Shown here piece by piece: positions 10,527 through 20,823 of a DNA stretch of 64,000 nucleotides. The stretch spans positions 29,775,505-29,839,504 of the forward strand of contig JARWIR010000003.1 in assembly GCA_029959085.1 (NCBI GenBank). Direction: 5' to 3'. This stretch comes from Nemophila menziesii (taxonomy: Eukaryota; Streptophyta; Magnoliopsida; Boraginales; Hydrophyllaceae). How positions within the stretch are numbered: position 1 is the first letter of the stretch; each line of letters opens with the position of its first letter. A program made the position numbers and the translations under genes. Under the pieces are notes generated by a model, which was given only the letters and a program-made list of their open reading frames with translations, made no database searches and had not been told where the DNA came from.

Positions 10527-12144
10527 ATAAATTTTGGATTTCTAAGTAATTTTAAGAAATCACGAGATCCACACAACCCAACTTAAATTATGGTTTCATA
10601 CTTTTCTCTACTCTACACATATCGTAATACCATATTGATGTTTATTCACTCATGTTAGATGTAAATGAAGCTTACATTTATACATTATACCATCCCTAAA
10701 GACCCACACCCGTCCCTTTTCAAACATTCACATATTCAATCTTGATTAGTTGGATGTTCTTACAATACACTAAAGTTGTTGTTCAAGCAAAACATATTGA
10801 TGGATTTCTTCTTCTTGCCAAAAAAATCACCAGCAAAAGGGTAATTGTGACTATTTTCTGTTGGAATCTTATAGAAATATTGAGTATTCAAAATAATGTG
10901 ACCAATGATGTGATTCTTCCTAATCACTATGATTATGAGAATATAGGTTCGTAGCCCAGTTAGATAGTCTAGAATAGGAACACTGTTATTATGAGAATAC
11001 AGTTTTGTTTTGTTATAAGTGTGGATATCTAAGACACAGTCAAAGTCATCGTGAAACACTAATTCTAATCTAATATGGAAATACTGAAGAAACGATTTAC
11101 ATGATAAAACCATAAAGGATTTAGACTAACACCTCAAATCACTTATCATGTAATGTGAACAAGTTTATTTATGTCTAGAAACAAGTTTTGGGCAGTGTTA
11201 AAGAAATTCAATCAAGTTGTGAGTGAGTACATGTTTAAGGAAAAAAATTTGACATGTGTGATTACCTCGAGTCTAGTGGGAGAAACTTAGTCATCCTTGT
11301 CTTATACATTTTTCAGTAATCTATTGGATGAAACCAAGAGAACTCTATCACAAAATTTGACATGAAAAACCTTTTCAGACACACCCTTTTTCTTATAATT
11401 CAAATTGATAAGGACCAAAATCAAAGGAAACTTGGTTTGTCACATTTGAAGAAATACTCTAAAGTTATGTGATGCTTTATTATAAAGACAAATTAAAAAC
11501 ACCATTATCTCACAAATATAAGTTTGATCGATTTTGATCCCATGTCTGAGCTTAGAGATGGAAGAAATGAAGAAGATACCATACTTGCCAGTCAATATGA
11601 GTTTCATGTACGCCCAAGTCTGTTTAACTCTAGGCATAACATCTGTCATTGGCATGCTAGCCCGGTATATTAGCAAACATGAAGTTTCACTCATGAAGGT
11701 TGTTAAAAGAGTGACGAGTTACTTAAAGATGAACAAGACTACAAGTTTACTTATAAAATTATGTTCAAAGTGAAGTTGATTATTTACACGATTTTAGATC
11801 ATGTCGTATGGTTGAGTAACTTTTTCACAAATATATATCCCAATGGGAAATTATTACCCTGCATAGAAATGCCATGTGATATGTTGTCACGACAAAGCGA
11901 CAAATTTAATTTAAATAAATGATAAGAATTTGTCAAAGTCAAAGAAAATTGAAGTCAAATATCTTTCCATGAAAGAGAGTGTACAAAATTGACATATAGA
12001 AATAAAGCATGTACAAATGGAGTTCAATCTCGCCGCTTTACTCACCAATGTTTTAACTCCATCTACTTTTAAGTGCTTAATAGCAAATATGGGATTCCAA
12101 CGAAAATGGTTGGTGCAGAAACTACGGAGAGCTACATACATTTT
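10527..12144 (+). pseudogene. Decayed plus-strand copia gag-pol remnant (copy A)
   Basis: A degraded CCHC zinc knuckle of gag type is visible at about 11010-11055 (CYKCGYLRHSQSHRE, last Cys lost). Then at 11534-11770 there is a block close to copia RNase H with its preceding linker (MEEMKKIPYLPV, SFMYAQVCL, GMLARYISK). At about 11930-12140 is the extreme C-terminal part (IEVKYLSMKESVQ, IEIKHVQMEF, IANMGF). The reverse transcriptase and integrase between gag and RNase H are missing, so this is an internally deleted, dead element. I could not place its LTRs. Copies B and C have the same block. Confidence 0.75.
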
Positions 12145-12151
12145 ATCTAAT

Positions 12152-12593
12152 AATTGTGATTATTAAATATAACCTTACTGAATATATCAGTGACCTATGT
12201 ACAAGCATTTGTATTCCAATGCTTGTTTAAGGACTTATATTTTTCTTAATACATATAAAATTCCAATTTATTTCATCGGCAATGTAATGAAGGTTGGTTC
12301 ATGGGAATCATGGTAACCTATATTTATTGTATTACATACTAGGAAGTATGAGTGCTCATAAATCTGCACGGCTCGCAAAACCCCACAAAACTGGCCCAAT
12401 ATACACGTATTTTTTAGTGGTCCAATAATATTTTGTGGGTTAGGTCCGGTCCTTAGTTATGGAGGAGCGCGCAAGCTACCGGCATTGGGCCCGAGTCAAA
12501 TAATTCGTCATTTAGTGGATATTTTATAACTTATGTAATATATATTATATACACACAATAGACACAGATACAAGACTTCTTATAAGAAATGTA

Positions 12594-12597
<4 letters not shown>
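12152..12597. other. Noncoding stretch before the CT microsatellite
   Basis: No gene recognised. It has a GC-richer island near 12370-12490 (ACGGCTCGCAAAACCCC, GGAGGAGCGCGCAAGC) that is also present in copies B and C, where C has lost about 14 bases of it. It may hold the lost copia 3' LTR, but I cannot define ends. Confidence 0.4.
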
Positions 12598-12664
<67 letters not shown>

Positions 12665-12673
12665 TCTCTCTCT
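12597..12673. repeat. CT microsatellite (copy A)
   Basis: About 76 bases of CT with one TA interruption. The same site has about 106 bases in copy B (29538-29645) and about 35 in copy C (48747-48782). Confidence 0.95.
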
Positions 12674-12754
12674 GGTGTACACTAAAAACCTTAACCCCGA
12701 CTCTACACCTTACACCCATTTATTCAATCTCATATTCTATCTCTTTATATCACT

Positions 12755-14230
12755 GATGTCTCTCTATTTGTGATAAATTAATCTATACTGGAGACATCAT
12801 TATAGGGTTATTTAGTTATTAATTTCGGGATTTTCCCTATTTATTTATGTTATACACTTTCTTGTCTAGTTTTAAGTGTTTTATTATTTTATGAGCTTTT
12901 GTGCGTAATTGTGTGTTATTTGTATATCACTTAGATATTTGGAAGCGAGTATACCTATGGAAAATTATTTGCAAAGGAAAAGTAAAGGAAAACCCTTGGT
13001 CAAAGTAAAAAAGGAAGAGTTTGGATATATTTGGAATGTAAAGAAGCTGCCAAAACTGCACATATGTCCACTATTTAATTTACTGCAGAAAAAAGGTCTG
13101 GAATTATAGAGATGTTCATATATGAGAAGCTAGATTTTTTCAACGCGGTCATTTCCATATAAAGAACGTAAAAATAGGTTAAGTAAGAAGGAGATATGAC
13201 CAAAACAATATATGTAAAGGTTTATTCCTTCCTACAAGTTAGGAATACGAATTTTGGTAAGATCCGGTCTCTTTAACTTGGGGATTACTCCTAATTTCGA
13301 CCAATGGCCTATATATACTCATTCCTACCCTAGAGAACTCATCTTTGGTCAGTCTTTAAACCAAGAGGAAGCTTACATCAAGAGGAGAGAAGATCAGAAG
13401 GAGTTGGACAACCAATCATGCCTCTCTAATCCTTCAAATTTGTAATTGTTTTCTTTTCTTTTTCCAGTACGAACTAATTCAATTTTAACTTGATATTAGC
13501 ATATAGGTATGAACCCTAGACTTGTTTTATATCTATTTTAATTGAGGATGTTAGCATTTAATTGACATTATTGTTTTATTCTCTGCTTTTATGTGTTTTG
13601 ATTTATTGTCTGCAGTTCTTAAGAAGGCGAACGTATAGGATTACCATAGTAGTTCAATGGTCACCCGGAAGGGGTTTCTAATTATTGAAACACCACATAA
13701 TCGTCTGGTGGGCGGTAGTGATCCCGAAGGGCTTTCCTAACTAGATACTCACTGAGGATTGGGATTAACCACTGATCACTGCGAAGGGTCCCCTTAACCA
13801 AGTCCCCTAGTAATTGTTAGGTCGCCACCCAAGTCCATCCGGAAGGGAGTTAGGAGTAATATAGAATCCTGGATATTGCATATTACACAATTCTTCCTTA
13901 CAAAAATAGGTTATAATAAGGCTAGTGGGGATTACTTGCTAGTTCTCGAGCTAAACTATCATACTATCTTCTTCTTTTTATTTATTTTCCTATTTTTATT
14001 TTATTAGTTAATTGTTTATAGTCTTAAAACCAAACAAATATTTCCAAGTCTTTTATTTTCAGCGTATTATTCTTCTAGTTGTTTTATTTGCACTTTATGT
14101 TGCATAAGGTCTTCCTAACTTTCAACGAATTCTACTCATCATTAAGACTTGCGTACGACCTGTGGTACTTGCGGTGAGTGCCTTGTTTAGGTTAAGGTGT
14201 TATTTTCATCTTTATTCATCCTTAATTAAT
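12755..14230 (+). repeat. Gypsy-type (Athila/Tat-like) LTR, first of copy A
   Basis: It starts TGATGTCTC and carries the inverted copy GAGACATCA at 12791-12799. Near its end is the stretch ACCTGTGGTACTTGCGGTGAGTG-type (about 14158-14180), which in Athila/Tat-like LTRs lies close to the 3' end. The middle holds four short GC hairpins (CCCGGAAGGGG at 13664, CCCGAAGGG at 13723, CGAAGGGTCCCC near 13782, TCCGGAAGGGA at 13838) in otherwise AT-rich DNA. It is a diverged relative of 14559-16060. The exact 3' end is uncertain and no primer-binding site follows, so it may be a truncated or solo LTR. Confidence 0.65.
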
Positions 14231-14558
14231 CACACCATAACCAACACCAATCACCTTCTTTGTACTTCACATTAAATGGAATTAACCGACAAAAATATGG
14301 TTCACAATTATGAGGGATGTTTTAACTCTGATAGTTCTAAAGTGTGGTTATCTTCATACCGTGGGTAAATGACAAATCCGATCCTAGTCATTTGGAGACC
14401 CTGGACAAAAAAATTAATTGGGCCCAAGGATGTCTAATCTAGGTAAATTTTGAAGGTGCAATTTTTTTAATTGAAACCTGATGTTTTCAATTTAAATAGT
14501 GCATATTTAATGATGAATATGATATTTATACAAAATACATATATATATATATATATAC
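14231..14558. other. Spacer between two gypsy-type LTRs, ending in a TA repeat
   Basis: No gene seen. It ends in a TA microsatellite (about 14539-14557) that directly abuts the next LTR. The TA run is shorter in copy B (31508-31521) and longer in copy C (50650-50683). Confidence 0.5.
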
Positions 14559-16060
14559 TGATGTCTCAATTTATGTGATAGATTCATCTAGATACAAGAC
14601 ATCATTTTAGGGTTATATTATGCTACTGTGAGGTATTATTACCTATATTTTGATAGTTTCTCATTTCTGGTCTAGTTTTAAAGAATTGTTACTTTTAGAG
14701 CTATTTTTGTGTAATTTGTGTAAGTGTGCAGCACTTAGGTACTTGGGAAATATTACATCCCAAATAAGTATAATAAGTCAATATAGGATCAAGGGGTTAA
14801 AGGACCACGAATCAACTTTTGGAAAGTAAAAGCACATGCTAGTCAAATTTAGAAATCGACTTGTTGGTGTCACTACGTGAAATTGATGAAGAATATGGAG
14901 GACCCCTTTGATTTATATATATTAATTGGAGTCAGGAGCCCATAGAAACTAACAACTCATGATTTGGAGTTGAATTGAAGAAGTTATTAAAATTGCGGCT
15001 AACGCAGTTAAAACTAGTCCACTTGTCATGGAAAACGTCTTTGGGTTGTCCATAAAACATTTTAAACCCTTTAAATATCTAAAATAAGTTAAGTAAAAGG
15101 TTAACAATCCTTTTTCCAGAATTAAGAGAAGAGAAGAGAGAAAAAAGTCTTGCGAGGAGAAGAAATAAAAGCTAGAGCTCTATTACACCACTTTTACACT
15201 ATTCCACCTCTATCATTAGGTTAATTAGCATTAGTGTATTGTATTAAAAACGATTCTAATCTATTTACTATTTAGTTTTATTTCTTTAGTTATGCACTAA
15301 ATTCTCTGAGCTTGAGTTTTCAATTATGTATGAAACCTTGAATACTTTGTTGATGTTTTTATTTTATTTTGGAATTACTTTGATTGAACTAGGGATTGTT
15401 TATAGATGCATATAAATTGAATAAATTTAATCTTTCTATAAATTTATCAACTATAAATTTAGCTAAATATCCAAATTGTCATCGTAGCGGGGGTTTACGA
15501 ATAAAACTGGTTCATATTCGTACGATGTGCTGTAGTGATCCTTTCGGGCTTGACTAGTGGGATAATCACATATCACCGAGATTTTGCATAAAACAATCTC
15601 CCGTGAGGAATTCGTAAGTTAGCTTCTAAGCTACAATGGTAAAATTTAGAAGGAATTTGGAATCCCGATTAGTATAACAACCCAATCACCCTTATAATTT
15701 GAACCATCGACATAGTAGGATAAGGGAATACTAGCAAACTCGAGTGAAACTGTTCTCTCATTCTCTTTAGTTTATTTACTTGAATTATTAGTTTAATTTA
15801 ATCTAGTTTAATATTTGATTTTAGTTATTAATCGAATACCAAACAAAAACCATTTATTTATAATTCTGTTTTTAGTATCAACTGAATCCTCTACAGTTCT
15901 TAGGAACTTGAGCTCGACATTAATGAGTTCAGTCCTTGTGGAGACGATTATCTTTACATACTTACTTATATTACTTGTAAACAATCTGTACACATAGGGT
16001 AGTTACCTCTATCTAGGTATGAATTAGTTATATTAATTGTATCACCTTGGGAGATGATAA
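14559..16060 (+). repeat. Gypsy-type LTR, second of copy A, with primer-binding site
   Basis: It starts TGATGTCT with inverted copy AGACATCA at 14597-14604, and ends with the family-typical block around 15931-16060 (GTCCTTGTGGAGACGATT-like, then CTGTACACATAGGG). It is followed by a primer-binding-site-like TGGGCGCTGCTACCGGGGA at 16065-16083, close to the TGGCGCCGTTGCCGGGGA of Athila/Tat-type elements, and by a gag start. The orientation is therefore plus, and this is the 5' LTR of a mostly deleted gypsy element. Confidence 0.8.
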
Positions 16061-16064
16061 ATTT

Positions 16065-16083
16065 TGGGCGCTGCTACCGGGGA
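16065..16083 (+). other. Gypsy primer-binding site (copy A)
   Basis: TGGGCGCTGCTACCGGGGA follows the LTR end. It matches the Athila/Tat type with two to three differences. The same site occurs at 33028-33046 and 52188-52206. Confidence 0.75.
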
Positions 16084-16189
16084 CTAGTTTGATAATTATG
16101 GTAGTTTTACTTAGTGTATTAGAGTTAGTTTTTTTTCTATTTTATGCTTGTTTTGTTTTTGTTCATTTATAAATTCGTAGGTTTTGTGT

Positions 16190-16282
16190 ATGCTCTCGGA
16201 TCTTGAGAAGTTACTTAAGGCTCAAAGGAGACGAGAAAGAGTGCAAAAAAAGCAAGAAGCTTTGGGAAAGTTGTTGCACTAG
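16190..16282 (+). pseudogene. Truncated gypsy gag N-terminus (copy A)
   Basis: An ATG about 105 bases after the primer-binding site opens a 30-codon frame of strongly charged residues (MLSDLEKLLKAQRRRERVQ...), comparable in place and composition to the KRKKEAKEKEKEEK stretch of the minus-strand gypsy at 56750-56890. It stops at 16280, where LTR-like sequence resumes. The rest of gag-pol is gone. Copy B has the same remnant at 33150-33240, and in copy C the deletion junction falls in it. Confidence 0.6.
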
Positions 16283-16523
16283 TGAATTTAGACTCTGGTG
16301 TCATCACTTTCAATTGATGAAGATTATAGAGGATAACTTTGGTTTCTAGATTACTTTGGTTTCTAGGTTGGATTTGGTCATTTGAAAGAGGCCCACAACC
16401 CATAATCATTGAAAATATTTTTGGGTTGAATTTGGTCATTTAAAAAAGGTCCACAGCCCATAAAATATTTTTAACCATTTAAATAACAAAAATCAAGTGT
16501 TAGACAAGGGTTACCAATCATCA

Positions 16524-16597
<74 letters not shown>

Positions 16598-16620
16598 AGG
16601 GAGGGAGGGAGGGAGGGAGG

Positions 16621-16660
<40 letters not shown>

Positions 16661-17010
16661 CTTGGAAAGAGAAGAAAAACCCTCCTAAACCACTTTTACA
16701 CCATTCCACCTCTAGAGTAATAAACATTAGCTTATTGTCTTAAACAAGATTCTAATCCTTTTACTATTTAGTTTTATTTTTTTAGTTATGGACTAAATTC
16801 TCTTAGATTAAATTTGAAATTATATATGAATCTTAAATACTTTATTGATATTTTTATGTTATTTGAGAATTAATTTTAATTGAATTGGAAATATTGTTTA
16901 TACCTGCATATAAATTGAATGACTTTAAGCTTTCTAAAAATTTATCAACTATAGATTGACCTAAATATCTAAATGGTTACGGGATTTAAAAACAAAAGTG
17001 GTTTATATAC
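16283..17010 (+). repeat. Partial third gypsy-type LTR (copy A)
   Basis: It is homologous to the middle of the second LTR (about 14880-15500): shared blocks include CACTTTTACAC and ATTCCACCTCTA followed by ACTATTTAGTTTTATTT. Both LTR ends are missing. It may be the remnant 3' LTR of the same element. It includes a local duplication of a GGATTTGGTCATTTGAAAGA-type block (about 16366-16460) and a GA/G-rich microsatellite. Confidence 0.6.
16528..16657. repeat. GA microsatellite with a (GGGA)n core (copy A)
   Basis: About 130 bases: GA repeats, then GGGGGGGAGGGAGGGA-type units near 16590-16622, then GA again. The same place in copy B (about 33489-33520) has only a short GA stretch. Frames across it are low-complexity artefacts. 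Confidence 0.93.
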
Positions 17011-17465
17011 TATAATTGTTTGATTTTTTGGTTGTAATTGAACCATTGTCGGGCAATTTATTCTTTTTGAATAATCAAACGGTTAGGTTATAAAATTTGA
17101 AATTTCAAATCCCAAATTTGTTACCTTTTCAAAAGTTTTAATTTTTCATTATTTTGCATTTGGAAAAATTAATTTTTGGGTTTTAACCTATAATCTTGCT
17201 TTCATTTCTGATTATAAATATATATTAAATTTTCTATTTCATTACTTTTAGATCGAACTTAAATTGTTACTTTGAATTCGCTTACTTAACTGTATACTCA
17301 ATTTCAATTGCACCACTATAACATCCATTTTTCGATAAATAGAATTAATTTAGTCTCTGTATTGTTTATTTAATTTCTTTGGGCTAATGATCGTGTAATT
17401 GGAATTTGTGTTTGGTTTCCTAGGTGTGGAATTAGTTGAAGAGGGGAGCGTTTCGTGTTTCCGAT
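17011..17465. other. Upstream region and probable 5' UTR of RING gene A
   Basis: AT-rich with no coding frame. It is nearly identical to 33890-34325 upstream of copy B. The last 70 bases differ by a small indel: A has TTTCCTAGGTGTGGAAT where B has TTTCGGTTTGGAAT. I cannot fix a promoter or transcription start. Confidence 0.45.
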
Positions 17466-18403
17466 ATGAGCACCCAAGAGACTAGAGCTAGTCCTTTGAG
17501 GTATGCAAGAGGTCATAGGAGAGTGCCAGCTTCTATAAGTATTGATCTCAATCTCAATGTGGGCCCACCACCATCTGTAGGAAATCAGCAACCTGAGGGT
17601 ACTTCAAGCTTATCCCATTGTCCATTTGAGCAAATGTTATCCCTAGTTCAAGGAAGTACTAGTAATAGTATACCACCACCTAGCCCTATTGACGTTCAAG
17701 CATTTGATGATGAAGTACTCATCTCTTCTCCAAGGGTATTTGAAGAAGTATTTTTTTTCTTTCATTATGTTTTTATGTGTCTTGTATACTTTGATTAAAC
17801 CTAATAATAGCCTATATTTCATTTTGTAACAGGCGAACACCAGAAGGAATAGTGAAAGAGAGATTGTGGTTGATGATGATGGTGGTAAGTTAATTTTTTA
17901 CCTTTATATGTATTTCGAGGGTCCTTTTCAAATATGTATACTTATTTTATTTATTACAGAACATCCTTCTTCTCATGTTCATGCTAATGCTCGTTCTAAG
18001 CGTAGAAGAGCTTCTCCAAATCAAACAATTGACAATAGTGATCTCTACATTAACCTAGAGGGTAGTGGAAGTAGCAGCTCCGTGGTAATTAATTAATCTG
18101 TTATATTTCATGATTCACATCTTCTCTATTTATTTATTCCAATCAGATTTTTATATTTAATGACAGAGAGAGAATGTTGTTCAGAGTGTGGCACCACCAC
18201 CTCCACCACCAGTGAAGGAGCCTACTTTTAACTGTCCAGTTTGCTTGAGCCCATTTGTTGAGGCTGTTTCGACCAAATGTGGTCACATTTTCTGTAAGGG
18301 CTGTATCAAAGCTGATATATCTGCTCAACACAAATGTCCTACTTGTAGGAAAAGGATTACTATGAGGGGGGTTATCAGGGTTTACCTTCCTACTGCTACA
18401 TAA
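17466..18403 (+). CDS. RING-finger E3 ubiquitin ligase, RNF4/STUbL-like (copy A)
   Basis: Four coding exons, 17466-17747, 17833-17884, 17960-18084 and 18167-18403, with GT-AG introns of 75-85 bases, give a 231-residue protein. The ATG at 17466 is the only in-frame one near the 5' end. Residues 176-213 form a C3HC4 RING (CPVC, CGHIFCKGC, CPTC) very like RNF4-type SUMO-targeted ubiquitin ligases, including the C-terminal RVYLP. Before it are a proline run (163-168), a basic RSKRRRA stretch (123-129, possible nuclear signal) and hydrophobic-acidic patches EIVVDDDG (104-111), DLYINLEG (139-146) and EVLIS (83-87), which could bind SUMO. By family it should transfer ubiquitin in the nucleus. The SUMO link is inference. 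Exon 1 ends at GAA-GAA; the earlier GGGTAT donor is absent in copy B. Confidence 0.88.
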
Positions 18404-18409
18404 TTTAAG

Positions 18410-18485
18410 GTACATCTCACTTTCGCATATATCTTACTGCTGTCTTACTATTTGTTACTAAATGAGTTGTTTTTGTGTGTAATAG
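18410..18485 (+). other. Probable 3' UTR intron of RING gene A
   Basis: Just after the stop (18401-18403) a donor AAG|GTACAT and an acceptor GTAATAG|GCTTGG enclose 76 T-rich bases. Both sites are also present in copy B. If spliced, the transcript continues into 18486 and beyond. Confidence 0.5.
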
Positions 18486-20400
18486 GCTTGGTCAGTTATT
18501 AATGGCGGTCCCGGAATGCTTCTATACAAGAAGAGAGAAGGGATCGAAAGCTAAAATGGTACTGTTGGATTATAGAGGAGGTTTTTGTGAGAAATTGAAA
18601 ATTGTTGTTTACCTATGCTACTTTTTTGGGTTAACTAACAAGAGCTATGACATTTGCTAATAGTTCTTGTTAATGTTAGTTGTTTATTGTAATGATGTAC
18701 TATGGTGGATGAAATAGTCGTGTTATGGTTGACACAATTATAAATTATGTGAATTTTATAAAATATTCTTTCTGTTTGTTACAGATAAAATATGTTATAA
18801 AATTTAGCGCAAATAATTGGCTTTACTTTATTGTGTATAAATGTCAATTTTACTCCTGTGAGTCTAAATTTGACGTGCATCCTATCCCTTCTCAGGAGAT
18901 AGAAGTTAGCTTCTTATGTATTACTAGGTTTTCAGGTTTAATAATTATCTTTATCTATTTTCATTTCTAGTATTTTTATCTTGAGGAACCCTTTTTGGAG
19001 GAAATTTTGTCCTTTTGTTATTTTTAGCCATATTCTTTTACTAGTAAATGTTATCTTGGGTTCATCATCTTCTCTAAGCTTTCCTCTTCATAAAATCAAA
19101 GATTAATTGATTTTTTCAATTTCTTTCTTTTGCTACGTTTCTAAAAATTAAATTATGTTAAAGATTGATCCTTTTTCTCTCCTACCACATTATCCAGGTC
19201 CTCCTTTCTCCATTAATTTTTGCTAGATTATCACTATTTTTCTCATCATTACTGTGGGGTTCTTTGCATGTCACATGTATCACTTCTCTGAGAATGGGGA
19301 AGATCTTATACATGTTAAGAGCACCTTCAGGGCTCTCTTTTATCTTGGTTCTTGTTTCTTTGCATGTAATCAGTTTGGAAAATGCAATTTGGGGATAGAT
19401 TGCTTCTTCTTCTATGGTATTTTCAGTTATGTCAGACTCAAGTTATCCTCTACAAAGGAAAGATAAGGCTTTGTTAGTATCTTTTTTTCTGCTACGATTC
19501 TTTGTAGAGGAATAATTTACCTTATCAAATATTGGTCTTTTCCTTTTCGTATCTCTACGTTTCTATTATGCAAGCACTTTTCTCTTGAATATTTTGCTAA
19601 GGAGCAGTTGGAATTTTATTATTTGGAACATGTCAAACTTGATCGTTTTTTGAGATATTGGAAGGATTTTATGATCAGAGTTATCTTCTCAATACAATCA
19701 AACTCAATTGGTCCAATTTTGGTTTTCTCTTTATTGGAAATCACGGTGAAATAATCCATAAATATCAGAATGCTATTTTCAAGAACCAGTAATATTTTTT
19801 CATCAGATTTAAGGCACTTTCTCAAGAGTTGCTTGAGGCTGATTTCTTCTCTTTTTCTTAAAGCATATCTCGATTGGATTCCAGGTTTGATTTCCCATGG
19901 ATCTGCAGGGTCTCGTTCATGCATCTTTAACAATGTACACTTGGAAAAAAATCTTCCTTCACCGCATGCATCTTTAAGCTGTTATATTTCTTTGATATCT
20001 GCATCTCTTATATTATATAAACCTACTTCCTATAACTTACCAGAATAACAAGTTCTCATCAATATCGCATAATTTTCAAAACCTACATTAATATGTCTAC
20101 TCCAAATAATTTTCTATTGTTGCTTTGAAACAAAACTTCTTGTCAAAGGGCGCAGGGGATATGGAAATTTGTGTATTAGATTTATTTATTTTTGGGTTAT
20201 TAGTTAATTACATGTTGGGAAATTGTTTTTCCCCTTTGATAAAGATGTTTTGCGGTAACTATATTGATCTATATATCTGCTTTGGTTGTCCTTCTCAAAT
20301 AAACATTCTGCATGTGGTTATTCTCGAGTATCTTTACAATTTATACTTGGTGTGGGTTACTGTGATTTGTATGATGGCGTGGGGGCATTATGTGTCTTGG
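18486..20400. other. 3' UTR and intergenic DNA after RING gene A
   Basis: No protein family recognised. Several short frames here (for example near 19165-19466) are shared with copy B, as expected from segmental duplication, but lack family motifs. Copy C keeps only the part after about 19946 because of a deletion. Confidence 0.4.
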
Positions 20401-20823
20401 GTTTGGTAAGGAAGAAAACTAAGGCATGGCGACGGATTGTAGAGATCGTTGGCCTTAAAATAATTGATACAAAAATATTTATCACAAAGATCGTTGGCGA
20501 AAAAATAGTTTGACACAATTAGCTATAAGATAGTTGGCACAAAAATTGTTGGCGCATAGACTATTGGCCTTAGTACCTTTGGCACCATGATGGTGATGGG
20601 AGAACGTGCGGTACGATGATAAGAACTTGGTCTTGATTGAGGAATTTGAGGATAATAAAAAAATTTACTTTTGTGGTGGGATAATTGTTATGGACATTTA
20701 GAGAATGGGTGGTGCGGTAGTCACGCTTGATAAGATGTGAGTATTCGGGGGCTCCTTTGAAGGAAAGTGTTCCTCCACACATGGTTGAGGATTGCACCTG
20801 ATCCCGTAATGCGGTCGGAAGGG
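20400..20823 (+). other. LINE 5' region, repeated KIVG-like codons (copy A)
   Basis: A run of short imperfect repeats of the type GATCGTTGGC / ATAGTTGGCAC (about 20443-20570) reads, in one frame of the copies, as EIVGLKII..KIVGEKIVDT. It lies just before the LINE endonuclease start, so it may be the end of ORF1 or a 5' UTR repeat. I do not recognise it. Confidence 0.4.

Noticed and set aside
10760..11113. 117-residue minus-strand frame, repeated in copies B and C
   Set aside because: It lies antisense to a recognisable plus-strand copia remnant, and its presence in all copies follows from segmental duplication, not selection.
11911..12141. 76-residue minus-strand frame repeated in three copies
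   Set aside because: Antisense shadow of the copia C-terminal block (IEVKYLSMKES, IEIKHVQMEF) on the plus strand.
17436..17798. Longer start and end for RING exon 1
   Set aside because: The upstream start is TTG, not ATG, and the frame beyond 17747 is intron 1, which has a good donor and acceptor conserved in both copies.
18143..18415. 90-residue minus-strand frame over the RING exon
   Set aside because: Shadow of the well-supported plus-strand RING domain.
19165..19466. Overlapping 70-77-residue frames shared by copies A and B
   Set aside because: Conserved only through recent duplication, with two overlapping frames equally open and no motif.
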